A DNA stretch of 64,000 nt from Bradyrhizobium sp. 199 (GTDB taxonomy: Bacteria; Pseudomonadota; Alphaproteobacteria; Rhizobiales; Xanthobacteraceae). A program made the position numbers and the translations under genes. The notes under the pieces are model-generated. The model was not told the DNA's origin, did no database searches, and saw only the letters and a program-made list of their open reading frames with translations. The stretch spans positions 1,054,001 to 1,118,000 of the forward strand of contig NZ_JADPJI010000002.1 in assembly GCF_023073355.1 (NCBI RefSeq). Reading direction: 5' to 3'. This document shows, piece after piece, positions 20,155 through 28,164 of this stretch. Positions within the stretch are counted from its first letter, which is position 1, and each line of letters begins with the position of its first letter.

Positions 20155-20898
20155 GTGTCGATCATGCAGGCAGGCGTGCTCGCCTCGGCGCCGGCGGATG
20201 CCGCGGAGCTGATCCGGCGCGCCGGCGCGCTGATCTTCGACGTCGACGGCACCCTGGCGGAGACCGAGGAACTGCATCGGCAGGCCTTCAACCATGCCTT
20301 CGCCCGTCACGGCCTCGACTGGCAGTGGGACCGCGCCGTCTACAAGGGCCTGCTGCGGGTCACCGGCGGCAAGGAGCGCATGCGCGCCTACCAACAAAGC
20401 TTGCGGATCAGCCTGCCATTGCGGGACGAGGACATCGCCGCGCTTCACCGCATCAAGACCGTGCACTACGCCAAGCTGGTCGAAACCGGCTGCTGTCCCT
20501 TGAGACCGGGCGTGATCCAGCTGCTCGCTGCGGCAAAGGCGCGCGGGCAGCGGCTTGCGATTGCGACCACGACCTCGCGCGGCAACATCGATGCGCTGCT
20601 GTCGCAAGCGCTGGGGACGAACTGGGCTGCGGAGTTCGACGCGATCCTCGCCGGTGACGACGTCAGGCACAAGAAACCCGCGCCGGACGTCTATCTCGAA
20701 ACGCTGGTACGGCTGAAGCTGGACCCATCAAGCTGCGTTGCCATCGAGGATTCCGCCAACGGGCTGGCCGCGGCCTCACGCGCCGGCATTCCGGTTCTGA
20801 TCACCCGGAGCATGTTCTTTGCGGATGATGACTTCAGCGCGGCCCGGGCCGTGCTGGATGACCTGTCGGAACTCGGGAGCGCCAGGCAAGAAAACTGA
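20155..20898 (+). CDS. HAD-superfamily phosphatase, CbbY/Gph-like
   Basis: A 247-residue hydrolase. The GTG at 20155 has GGGAGG seven bases upstream; an ATG three codons later (20164) is the alternative. Motif I is FDVDGTLAETE with nucleophile Asp29 and acid/base Asp31; motif II lies in IATTTSRGN; motif III/IV are KKPAPDVYLETL and CVAIEDSANGLAAASRAGI. These features and the cap domain with FNHAFARHGLDWQW match CbbY, the xylulose-1,5-bisphosphate phosphatase associated with the Calvin cycle, or phosphoglycolate phosphatases. No Calvin-cycle genes are adjacent, so the exact substrate is open. Confidence 0.88.
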   Translation: MSIMQAGVLASAPADAAELIRRAGALIFDVDGTLAETEELHRQAFNHAFARHGLDWQWDRAVYKGLLRVTGGKERMRAYQQSLRISLPLRDEDIAALHRIKTVHYAKLVETGCCPLRPGVIQLLAAAKARGQRLAIATTTSRGNIDALLSQALGTNWAAEFDAILAGDDVRHKKPAPDVYLETLVRLKLDPSSCVAIEDSANGLAAASRAGIPVLITRSMFFADDDFSAARAVLDDLSELGSARQEN

Positions 20899-20943
20899 AA
20901 AACAACCCCATGCACAGTAGAATGGGCCGCGTGCTGGCCGCGT

Positions 20944-21351
20944 TCAGTGGACGCGGTGGCTCGTTCTATCGTCTTCAGCCTGTTCGACAATCTGCGCGAT
21001 CGGGCTGGACTGGTGATGCACCAGGCGCCAGTCGTCCCCGACGCGGCGGAAATGGTTGGCGGCGGCCAAAGCGGTGCCGTCGACGATCTCGATGCAGAGC
21101 ACGCGGGCGCTGTCGCCGTCGACGATCGCCTGGGGCTCGGCGCAGGCGATCTGCGGCCGCTCGGGGCTTTGCAGGATGTCGCGCCAGCTTCCGATCACCG
21201 TGGCGCGCCCGATGATGGCCGGCCAGCCGGGATGGATGCAGGAAATGGCATCGTCGTCCGCCCACATCCGTTCCATCCCGTCGAAGTCGCCGGTGGAAAA
21301 AGCGGCGTAGAAGGCCGCGTTGGCGGCGATGATCTTGCTGTCCTTTGCCAT
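20944..21351 (-). CDS. SnoaL/NTF2-like protein (ketosteroid-isomerase fold)
   Basis: A 135-residue protein with the NTF2-like cone fold: FYAAFSTGDFDGMERMWADD, HPGWPAIIGRATVIGSWRDIL and FRRVGDDWRLVHHQSS. The ATG at 21351 has GGAAG upstream; the longer reading upstream is not used. The family includes enzymes and non-catalytic small-ligand binders, and no catalytic residue set can be assigned. It is convergent with the HAD phosphatase gene and 88 bases after the end of the fructuronate reductase gene on the same strand. Confidence 0.82.
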   Translation of the reverse strand: MAKDSKIIAANAAFYAAFSTGDFDGMERMWADDDAISCIHPGWPAIIGRATVIGSWRDILQSPERPQIACAEPQAIVDGDSARVLCIEIVDGTALAAANHFRRVGDDWRLVHHQSSPIAQIVEQAEDDRTSHRVH

Positions 21352-21439
21352 CGCTTCCGGGTGGAGCAAGGACTGGCAAAAATCAAGCGCGACTTCCGTC
21401 GACTTTGGCCGCAGTGCAGCATTGCTGCCCACTTTGTGG

Positions 21440-22921
21440 TCACGCCGAGACGAGCGTCTCCACTGCCCGCCGCGCGCCATCCTTGTAAAGTCGCCCGAGC
21501 GCCGCGGTCACGGCTTCGCGCAGGCGCGGCTCGGCACCCAGCGGCCCGAACACCTTCTGAACCCCAAGCAATGCGGGCGCGAGCCGCTCGGCGACGGGAC
21601 CTGCCTCGCGCGCCAGCGCGGCGAATTCAGCGGCGAGCGGATCGCGCACGTCGATGGCGCGGCCCTGCTCGTCTGTTGCGGTGACGTAGCGCATCCAGCC
21701 GGCCACCGCGAGCGCATGAGTTGCGATCGGTAAATCCTTGCGCAGGCGATCCTGCATCGCGCCGAGCAGGCGCTGCGGCAGCTTTTGCGAGCCGTCCATC
21801 GCGATCTGCCAGGTGCGGTGATGCAGCGCCGGATTGGCAAAGCGCTTCAGCAGCGAGGCACGATAGGCGGCAAGGTCGGTGCCATCTGGCATCGTCAGCG
21901 TCACCGCCGCGTCCTCCATCACCTGCGCGGCGAGGCGCGCGAAATGCGGATCCTGCATGGTGTCCGCGATGGTCTCATAGCCGGAGAGATAGCCGAGATA
22001 GGCTAGCGCGGAATGGCTGGCGTTAAGCAGCCGCAGCTTCATCAGCTCGAACGGCTTGACGTCGCTGACGAGCTCGACCCCGGCTGCGGCGAGATCGGGC
22101 CGGCCCGCGCTGAAGCGGTCCTCGACCACCCATTGCGTGAAGGGTTCGGTCATCACAGGCCAGGCGTCGCGTAGGCCGAGCGCGTTCGCAACCGCATCGC
22201 GGTCGCTATCCGTCGTCTCCGGCACGATGCGGTCGACCATAATGGAGGGGAAGGCGACCGTATCCGCAATCCATTTGCCGAGATCCTTCGACCGGAGCGC
22301 GGCGAACTGCGTCACGATGCGCTGCACGGTGTGGCCGTTGGCTGCGAGATTGTCGCAGCTCAGCACGGTGAAGGGCGAAAGCCCCTGCGCCCGCCGGCGC
22401 GCCAGCGCAGCCACGATGAAGCCAGGCGCCGAGCGCGGCGCACCGAAATTGTTGAGATCGTGCACGATGTCGGGATGCCGTTCGTCCAGATCGCCGGTCT
22501 GCGGCGTGTGGCAATAGCCCTTCTCGGTCACCGTGAGCGAGACGATGCGAATGGCGGGATCGGCCATCCGCTCGACCAGGGCTGCCGGGTTTTCGCGGGC
22601 GACGACACTGTCGAGCAGCGCGCCGATGACGCGGTGCTCAGTGCCTTCGGCACGTGTGGCAACCGTGTAGAGATGATCCTGCGGGGCGAGGGCGTCGCGC
22701 GTATCCGGGCTGCGCAGGCTGGCGCCGACGATGCCCCAGGACGCGGCGCCTGCGGCAAGGCAATCGTCGATGACGACGGCCTGATGCGCGCGATGAAAGG
22801 CGCCGAGGCCGAGATGCACGATGCCGGGCGTGATGCGCGAACGTTCATAGGCCGGCCGGCGGATAGCTGGCGGCAGCCCGTCGAGATTGGCGCGGCCAAG
22901 GCGAATTGAACCTGGGCGCAT
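21440..22921 (-). CDS. uxuB: mannitol dehydrogenase family protein, probable D-fructuronate reductase
   Basis: A 493-residue polyol/hexuronate dehydrogenase, the normal length of the family. The start at 22921 follows GGGGAG at seven bases; the frame continues open upstream without another ribosome site. The NAD-binding segment GIVHLGLGAFHRAHQA and the catalytic KLRLLNASHSALAYLG with the K-N-H pattern are clear. The neighbours (FadR-type regulator, TRAP transporter, mannonate dehydratase) point to fructuronate reductase, which interconverts D-fructuronate and D-mannonate, rather than mannitol 2-dehydrogenase. The gene is divergent from the regulator, with the shared operator in between. Confidence 0.85.
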   Translation of the reverse strand: MRPGSIRLGRANLDGLPPAIRRPAYERSRITPGIVHLGLGAFHRAHQAVVIDDCLAAGAASWGIVGASLRSPDTRDALAPQDHLYTVATRAEGTEHRVIGALLDSVVARENPAALVERMADPAIRIVSLTVTEKGYCHTPQTGDLDERHPDIVHDLNNFGAPRSAPGFIVAALARRRAQGLSPFTVLSCDNLAANGHTVQRIVTQFAALRSKDLGKWIADTVAFPSIMVDRIVPETTDSDRDAVANALGLRDAWPVMTEPFTQWVVEDRFSAGRPDLAAAGVELVSDVKPFELMKLRLLNASHSALAYLGYLSGYETIADTMQDPHFARLAAQVMEDAAVTLTMPDGTDLAAYRASLLKRFANPALHHRTWQIAMDGSQKLPQRLLGAMQDRLRKDLPIATHALAVAGWMRYVTATDEQGRAIDVRDPLAAEFAALAREAGPVAERLAPALLGVQKVFGPLGAEPRLREAVTAALGRLYKDGARRAVETLVSA

Positions 22922-22984
22922 GGACGTCTCCCCTTTGCTTGCCGCTGCTTGACATGACGCCAGTATCAGGTCAATGCTTCGGTC

Positions 22985-23001
22985 AATTGGTAAGACCAAT
23001 T
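22985..23001. promoter_or_regulatory. FadR/GntR-type operator between uxuB and its regulator
   Basis: A perfect 7-bp inverted repeat with a 3-base spacer, AATTGGT-AAG-ACCAATT, contains the TGGTNNNACCA core typical of FadR-subfamily GntR regulators. It lies centrally in the 138-base gap between divergent uxuB and the GntR gene and is the probable autoregulatory site. The sequence match is direct; the protein-site pairing is inferred from position and family. Confidence 0.8.
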
Positions 23002-23059
23002 TCAAAATTGGCGGACCGCGGGCGGGAATGCCCCGCGCGATCCTTTCGGGAGGACCAGC

Positions 23060-23872
23060 GTGCCGCTGGAAGCTGTGGAGGCGAGACGGCTTTATCGCCA
23101 GGTCGCCGATCAATTGCGAAGCCTGATCGACAGCGGCGAGTACGCGGTCGGCAGCCGCTTGCCGACCGAGCGCGAGCTCGCCGAGCAGATCAAGGTGTCG
23201 CGGCCAACGGTGCGCGAAGCCCTGATCGCGCTCGAGGTCGAGGGGCGCCTGCGTATCCGCGTCGGTTCCGGCATCTATGTGATCGAGCCCGCCGCAATCG
23301 CCGCACCCGCAGCCGCGTCCGTCATCGAGGGGCCGTTCGAGTTGCTCCGCGCCCGCGAATTCCTGGAAGGCGCCATTGCCGAAGAGGCCGCGCGCGTCGC
23401 GACCAGGGACGATATCGCCCGAACCGATGCCTCGCTTCTCGCAATGGAGAAGGTCGAGCATCCCGGCGAAGCTTCGATGGTTCACGACCGCGCGTTCCAC
23501 GTCGCGATCGCCGGCAGCCTCGGTAATGCCGTTCTGGTGCGCGTGGTCGGCGAGCTGTTCGACCAGCGGCTCAATCCCTATTTCGCGCAGCTCGCGCATT
23601 ATTTCGAGAGCCCGGGCACCTGGCGCACCGCGCTCGACGAGCATCGCGCCGTGCGCGAGGCGATCGCGGCGCATGATCCGCAAGCCGCGCGCGAGGCGAT
23701 GCGCGCTCATCTGGCGCGCTCGCAGGAGCGTTTTGCGCAGAATTTCGGCGCCGAGCCCGCCGCGGGATCGTCGTCCGGAGGCGGCCGCACGGTGCGAGCT
23801 GCGGCAAAGCCGTCGAAGCCGAAACATGCGCCGAAGAAGCGGGCCGCCGGCAACAGCGCGCGGCGGCGATGA
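23060..23872 (+). CDS. FadR/UxuR-type GntR transcriptional regulator
   Basis: A 270-residue repressor starting at GTG with GGAGG six bases upstream. The winged helix is at residues about 12-75 (GSRLPTERELAEQIKVSRPTVREALIALE, then RIRVGSGIYV), followed by an all-helical FCD ligand-binding domain with the metal-binding positions in HDRAFHVAIAGSLGN. The last 30 residues are a basic Lys/Ala/Arg tail (KPSKPKHAPKKRAAGNSARRR region) that is unusual for the family. It probably controls uxuB and the TRAP genes in response to a hexuronate-pathway intermediate. Confidence 0.88.
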   Translation: MPLEAVEARRLYRQVADQLRSLIDSGEYAVGSRLPTERELAEQIKVSRPTVREALIALEVEGRLRIRVGSGIYVIEPAAIAAPAAASVIEGPFELLRAREFLEGAIAEEAARVATRDDIARTDASLLAMEKVEHPGEASMVHDRAFHVAIAGSLGNAVLVRVVGELFDQRLNPYFAQLAHYFESPGTWRTALDEHRAVREAIAAHDPQAAREAMRAHLARSQERFAQNFGAEPAAGSSSGGGRTVRAAAKPSKPKHAPKKRAAGNSARRR

Positions 23873-23940
23873 GATTGTGCGGCCCGCATCCGTGTCGGGG
23901 CGGGCGAACAAGAAGCAGACTTGAACGGGAGAAAAAGTCG

Positions 23941-24918
23941 ATGTTGAAAAAGATGACGATTGCCGCGGCGATCTCCGCCGCTACGCTGCTGGCTGCGACC
24001 AGTGCCGGCATGGCGCAGACCAAACTCAAATGGGCCCACGTCTACGAGACTTCGGAGCCGTTCCACACCTCCTCGGTCTGGGCCGCGCAGGAGATCGGCA
24101 AGCGCACCAATGGGCGCTACGCCATCGACGTTTATCCGGCCTCGCAGCTCGGCAAGGAAGCCGATATCAACCAGGGCCTCTCGCTCGGCTCGGTCGACAT
24201 CATCATCTCCGGCTCGAGCTTCGCGGCCAAGAGCTTCCCGCCGATCGGCGTGACCTACTATCCCTACACGTTCCGCGACGCCGATCATCTGCTCGCCTAC
24301 ACCAAGAGCGACATCTTCAAGGAGCTCGCCAAGGGCTACGAGGACAAGAGCGGCCACCACATCGTCGCGGTGACCTATTACGGCGTGCGCCAGACCTCGT
24401 CGAACAAGCCGATCAAGACCTGCGCCGACATGAAGGGCCTGAAGATGCGCGTGCCCGACGTGCCGGCCTATCTCGCGATGCCGCGCGCCTGCGGCGCCAA
24501 CACCGCGCCGATCGCCTTCGCCGAAGTCTACCTCGCGCTCCAGAACGGCACCGTCGAGGCGCAGGAGAACCCGCTGACCACGATCGAGGCCAAGAAGTTC
24601 TACGAGGTGCAGAAGCACATCGTGCTGACCGGCCACATCGTCGATCACCTCAACACCGTGATCGCCGGCGCGCTGTGGAAGAAGCTCTCTGACGAGGACA
24701 AGAAGATCTTCACCGACGTGGCGCAGGAAGCTTCCGCCAAGGCCACCGGCGAGATCAAGCAGAACGAAGCCAAGCTGGTCGCCTTCTTCAAGGACAAGGG
24801 CCTGAGCGTGACCGAGGTCGACAAGAACGAGTTCCGCGACACCGTGCTGAAGAACGTCGCGTTCGAGACCTTCGGCTATCGCAAGGCCGACTGGGAAAAG
24901 ATCCAGGCGGTCAAATAA
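23941..24918 (+). CDS. TRAP transporter substrate-binding protein (DctP family)
   Basis: A 325-residue periplasmic solute receptor. The ATG at 23941 has GGGAG upstream and opens a Sec signal peptide ending GMAQT. Family landmarks are LKWAHVYETSEPFHTSSVWAAQ, the QLGKEADINQGLSLGSVDI segment and LKMRVPDVPAYLAMPRACGAN, which holds the conserved Arg that binds a carboxylate. TRAP receptors bind organic acids; with uxuA and uxuB as neighbours the likely ligand is a hexuronate or aldonate. A palindromic repeat separates it from the permease genes. Confidence 0.92.
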   Translation: MLKKMTIAAAISAATLLAATSAGMAQTKLKWAHVYETSEPFHTSSVWAAQEIGKRTNGRYAIDVYPASQLGKEADINQGLSLGSVDIIISGSSFAAKSFPPIGVTYYPYTFRDADHLLAYTKSDIFKELAKGYEDKSGHHIVAVTYYGVRQTSSNKPIKTCADMKGLKMRVPDVPAYLAMPRACGANTAPIAFAEVYLALQNGTVEAQENPLTTIEAKKFYEVQKHIVLTGHIVDHLNTVIAGALWKKLSDEDKKIFTDVAQEASAKATGEIKQNEAKLVAFFKDKGLSVTEVDKNEFRDTVLKNVAFETFGYRKADWEKIQAVK

Positions 24919-24926
24919 TCCACGCT

Positions 24927-25030
24927 GTCGTTCCGGCGCTCGCGAAGCGAGAACCCGGAAACCTCGAGATTCCGGGTTCGGCCGCTCGGGCCGCGCGTTG
25001 CGCGGTCCCTTCGAGCCGCCCCGGAATGAC
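24927..25030. repeat. bradyrhizobial-type palindromic intergenic repeat, family A
   Basis: Outer arms GTCGTTCCGG and CCGGAATGAC pair almost perfectly, and an inner hairpin forms from GAACCCGGA and TCCGGGTTC. The structure fills the gap between the TRAP receptor and small permease genes and may attenuate or stabilise the mRNA between them. Similar elements are widespread in Bradyrhizobium genomes; only this copy is seen here. Confidence 0.75.
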
Positions 25031-25056
25031 GATCGAGAGGTTTGAGGAGTACCCCC

Positions 25057-25635
25057 ATGTCGACCGCCGAAATACACCGGCAGATCACCGCGGACGAGAT
25101 CGCCCATACTTTCGAGGAGGAGGCGACGCCGAAGGTCGATCTCGGCGTCTACGCATTCGAGGACTGGGTTGCGCTTGCGATCTTCTGGGTCATGGCGCTC
25201 GCCGTCTTCCTCCAGTTCTTCACCCGCTACGTGCTCAACGACAGCTACGCCTGGACCGAGGAGATCGCGACCTACTGCCTGATCGGTGTGGTCTTCATCG
25301 GCTCCTCGATGTGCGTGCGGCTGTCGCGGCACATCCAGGTCGACCTCGTCTACCGCTATCTGCCGCATCTCGTGGCGCGGGCGCTGTCGACAATGATCGA
25401 CCTGATCCGGATCGCCTTCTTCGGCTACGCCATCAAGCTGGTCTGGGTCTACATCCATATCATCGGCGACGAGCAGATGACCACGATCAATCTTCCCAAG
25501 GACTACGTCTATTACGCCGTGCTGGCGGGCTTTGTGCTGATGTTCGCACGCTCCGTGCAGGTGGCCATCCAGAACTGGCGGCAGGGCTACTCGGTCCTCG
25601 AACGTCCCGGTGCCTACGACGGATCGGAAGGATAA
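25057..25635 (+). CDS. TRAP transporter small permease (DctQ family)
   Basis: A 192-residue membrane protein with four hydrophobic segments. ATG 25057 is preceded by GGAG at seven bases; an in-frame TTG at 25042 overlaps that site and is not used. The DctQ signature includes FFTRYVLNDSYAWTEEIATYCLIGVVFIGSS. It lies five bases upstream of the large permease gene, and the two form the membrane complex of the sodium-coupled transporter. Confidence 0.9.
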   Translation: MSTAEIHRQITADEIAHTFEEEATPKVDLGVYAFEDWVALAIFWVMALAVFLQFFTRYVLNDSYAWTEEIATYCLIGVVFIGSSMCVRLSRHIQVDLVYRYLPHLVARALSTMIDLIRIAFFGYAIKLVWVYIHIIGDEQMTTINLPKDYVYYAVLAGFVLMFARSVQVAIQNWRQGYSVLERPGAYDGSEG

Positions 25636-25639
25636 GACC

Positions 25640-27046
25640 ATGCTGCTGTTACTCGGAGGATTTCTCATCCTGATGCTGCTCGGCGTTCCCGTGGCGATTG
25701 CCATGGCCGCGTCGTCGCTGCTTTACATCCTGGTCAGCGGCGTGACGCCCGACGTCACGCTGGCACAGCGCATGATCGCCGGGGTCGAGAGCTTTCCGCT
25801 GCTCGCGGTGCCGTTCTTCATCCTGGCCGGAAATCTCATGAACATCGCCGGCGTCACCGGGCGGATCTACAAGTTCGCCGTCGCACTGGTGGGGTGGATG
25901 CGCGGCGGCCTCGGCCACGTCAACATCATCGGCTCGGTGATCTTCTCCGGCATGTCCGGCACCGCGATCGCGGACGCTGCCGGTCTCGGCACCATCGAGA
26001 TCAAGGCGATGAAGGACCACGGCTACTCAACCGAGTTTTCGGTCGGCGTCACCGCGGCCTCGGCGACGCTCGGGCCCATCATCCCGCCATCGTTGCCGTT
26101 CGTGATCTACGGCATGATGGCGAACGTTTCGATCGGCGCGCTGTTCCTCGGCGGCGTCATTCCCGGCGTCGTGCTGACGCTGTTCATGATGGCCACGGTC
26201 ACCTACTTCGCGCATAAGAACAAATGGGGCAGCGACACGCCGTTCTCCTGGCCGCAGCTCGGCTCCGCCGGGCTCGAGATCTTCATCGTCCTGTCGTTCC
26301 CGATGGCGATCTGGCTGATGGTGCTCGCAGGCCTCTCGGTCAACGTCGCGGTCGCGATAGGGCTCGGCACGCTGCTCGTGATCGACTGGTATTTCGACTT
26401 CTCGGCGGTGATGGCGCTGATGGCGCCCGTGATCCTGATCGGCGGCATGACGCTCGGCTGGTTCACGCCGACCGAAGCCGCCGTCGCCGCGGTGATCTGG
26501 TCGCTGTTCCTCGGCCTCGTGCGCTACCGCACCATGACCTTCCAGACGGTCGCCAAGGCGACGTTCGACACCATCGAGACCACGGCCTCGGTGCTGTTCA
26601 TCGTCACCGCCGCCTCGATCTTCGCCTGGCTGCTGACGGTGTCGCAGGCAGCCCAGATGCTGTCGGACTGGATGCTCAGCATCACCCACAACAAATGGGT
26701 GTTCCTGGCGCTCGCCAACGTGCTGATCCTGTTCGTCGGCTGCTTCATCGACACCACGGCGGCGATCACCATCCTGGTGCCGATCCTGCTCCCGATCGTG
26801 CTCAAGCTCGGCATCGATCCGATCCACTTCGGACTGATCATGACGCTGAACCTGATGATCGGCCTGTTGCATCCGCCGCTCGGCATGGTGCTGTTCGTGC
26901 TCGCCCGCGTGGCAAAGCTCTCGGTCGAGCGCACGACGGTTGCGATCCTGCCCTGGCTGGTGCCGCTGATGCTCGCGCTGATCGCGATCACCTACATCCC
27001 CGAACTCACCCTCTGGCTGCCGAAATACATGGGACTCTCCAAATGA
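25640..27046 (+). CDS. TRAP transporter large permease (DctM family)
   Basis: A 468-residue membrane protein with about 12-13 hydrophobic segments. The ATG at 25640 follows the DctQ stop by four bases. Family motifs include FPLLAVPFFILAGNLMN, GSVIFSGMSGTAIADAAGLG, ASATLGPIIPPSLPFVIYG and the C-terminal GLLHPPLGMVLFVLARVAKL. It carries the ion-coupled transport path. The stop overlaps the ATG of the dehydrogenase gene, so transport and catabolism are translationally coupled. It is longer than the typical 425-430 residues because of an expanded central loop region near residues 200-270. Confidence 0.92.
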   Translation: MLLLLGGFLILMLLGVPVAIAMAASSLLYILVSGVTPDVTLAQRMIAGVESFPLLAVPFFILAGNLMNIAGVTGRIYKFAVALVGWMRGGLGHVNIIGSVIFSGMSGTAIADAAGLGTIEIKAMKDHGYSTEFSVGVTAASATLGPIIPPSLPFVIYGMMANVSIGALFLGGVIPGVVLTLFMMATVTYFAHKNKWGSDTPFSWPQLGSAGLEIFIVLSFPMAIWLMVLAGLSVNVAVAIGLGTLLVIDWYFDFSAVMALMAPVILIGGMTLGWFTPTEAAVAAVIWSLFLGLVRYRTMTFQTVAKATFDTIETTASVLFIVTAASIFAWLLTVSQAAQMLSDWMLSITHNKWVFLALANVLILFVGCFIDTTAAITILVPILLPIVLKLGIDPIHFGLIMTLNLMIGLLHPPLGMVLFVLARVAKLSVERTTVAILPWLVPLMLALIAITYIPELTLWLPKYMGLSK

Positions 27047-28092
27047 CCTCAATCGCTCTCGCCGCAACCCTGTTCGGTCCCGAAGATTTGCGCATGGTCG
27101 AGCATCCGCTCGACAAGCTCGCAGACGGCATGGTGCGCATCCGCTTCGGTGCCGGCGGCATCTGCGGCTCGGACATGCATTATTTCCGCCATGCGCGGAC
27201 CGGCGATTTCGTGGTGAAGTCGCCGTTGGTGCTCGGCCACGAAATCTCGGGTGAGGTCGTGGAGATCGCAGGAGCCGCGGCCAGCCTGAAGTTCGGCGAC
27301 CGCGTCGCCGTCAACCCGTCGCGCTGGTGCGGCCATTGCGTCGCCTGCCGCGACGGCCGGCCCAATCTCTGCGAGAACATCTACTTCATGGGCTCGGCCT
27401 CGAAGACACCGCACATGCAGGGCGGCTTTGCCAATTACTTCGATGCCATCCCGGCGCAATGCGTCAAGATCCCGGATCACGTGTCCTATCAGGCCGCGGC
27501 GCTCGCCGAGCCGCTTGCCGTCTGCCTGCACGCGGTCGCGCGCGCCGGCAATATCGAGGGCAAGCGCGGCATCATCTTCGGTGCCGGCCCGATCGGGCTT
27601 CTGACCATGCTCGCCGCGCACCGCGCCGGCATGGCTGACATCACCGTGGCCGACATCGCGCCGGCGCCGCTGGCCTTTGCGACCAAGCTCGGAGCCTCGC
27701 ATGTCGAGAACGTTTCGGGCGGCGAGGACGGCCTAAAGGCGCAGGCAGCGTCGCGTCCTTACGACGTCGCCTTCGAAGTCTCGGGCACGGCCGCGGGCCT
27801 TGCCAGCGCGATCGGCATCGTCAGGCGCGGCGGCATTGTGGTGCAGATCGGCAATCTGCCGGGCGGCCAGATCCCGACGCCGTCGAATGCGGTGATGGCG
27901 AAGGAGATCGACCTGCGCGGCTCGTTTCGCTTCGGCTTCGAATTCGCAACCGCCGTGGAACTGATCTCCAATGGCAGCGTGGACGTGCTGTCGCTGGTCA
28001 CCGCCGAGCGTCCGCTCTCGACCGCGCCGGATGCGCTCCGGCTGGCGCTCGACCGCTCGCAGAGCGTCAAGGTCGTGCTGACCGCCAGCTGA
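27043..28092 (+). CDS. zinc-dependent alcohol dehydrogenase, L-idonate 5-dehydrogenase-like
   Basis: A 349-residue medium-chain dehydrogenase. Catalytic zinc ligands appear in CGSDMHYF and GHEISGEVVE. The structural zinc site has C-x2-C in CGHCVACRDGRPNLC. The NAD-binding glycine motif is GAGPIGL. The overall pattern, including NIYFMGSASKTPHMQGGFANY, resembles L-idonate 5-dehydrogenase, which oxidises L-idonate to 5-keto-gluconate. The ATG overlaps the TRAP permease stop (ATGA), so it belongs to the uptake operon. Another sugar-acid substrate is possible. Confidence 0.87.
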   Translation: MTSIALAATLFGPEDLRMVEHPLDKLADGMVRIRFGAGGICGSDMHYFRHARTGDFVVKSPLVLGHEISGEVVEIAGAAASLKFGDRVAVNPSRWCGHCVACRDGRPNLCENIYFMGSASKTPHMQGGFANYFDAIPAQCVKIPDHVSYQAAALAEPLAVCLHAVARAGNIEGKRGIIFGAGPIGLLTMLAAHRAGMADITVADIAPAPLAFATKLGASHVENVSGGEDGLKAQAASRPYDVAFEVSGTAAGLASAIGIVRRGGIVVQIGNLPGGQIPTPSNAVMAKEIDLRGSFRFGFEFATAVELISNGSVDVLSLVTAERPLSTAPDALRLALDRSQSVKVVLTAS

Positions 28093-28097
28093 CTTTT

Positions 28098-28147
28098 GTT
28101 TTGACGCGTTTTCTTCACGCGAACCGGTTCCCGCTTCGCTTGAAAAC
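28098..28147. repeat. intergenic repeat element with short terminal inverted repeats
   Basis: The gap before the mannonate dehydratase gene contains a segment with GTTTTC and GAAAAC arms and an ACGCGAACCGG core. I recognise it as similar to a common Bradyrhizobium intergenic sequence; this is from memory and no second copy is visible in the window. Confidence 0.45.
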
Positions 28148-28164
28148 ACTTTAGGAGATTGCGC

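Noticed and set aside
22922..25704. Long minus-strand open frames over the regulator and TRAP genes, including an N-terminal extension of uxuB
   Set aside because: They are antisense to recognisable genes and lack ribosome sites; uxuB has a good start at 22921 and normal family length.
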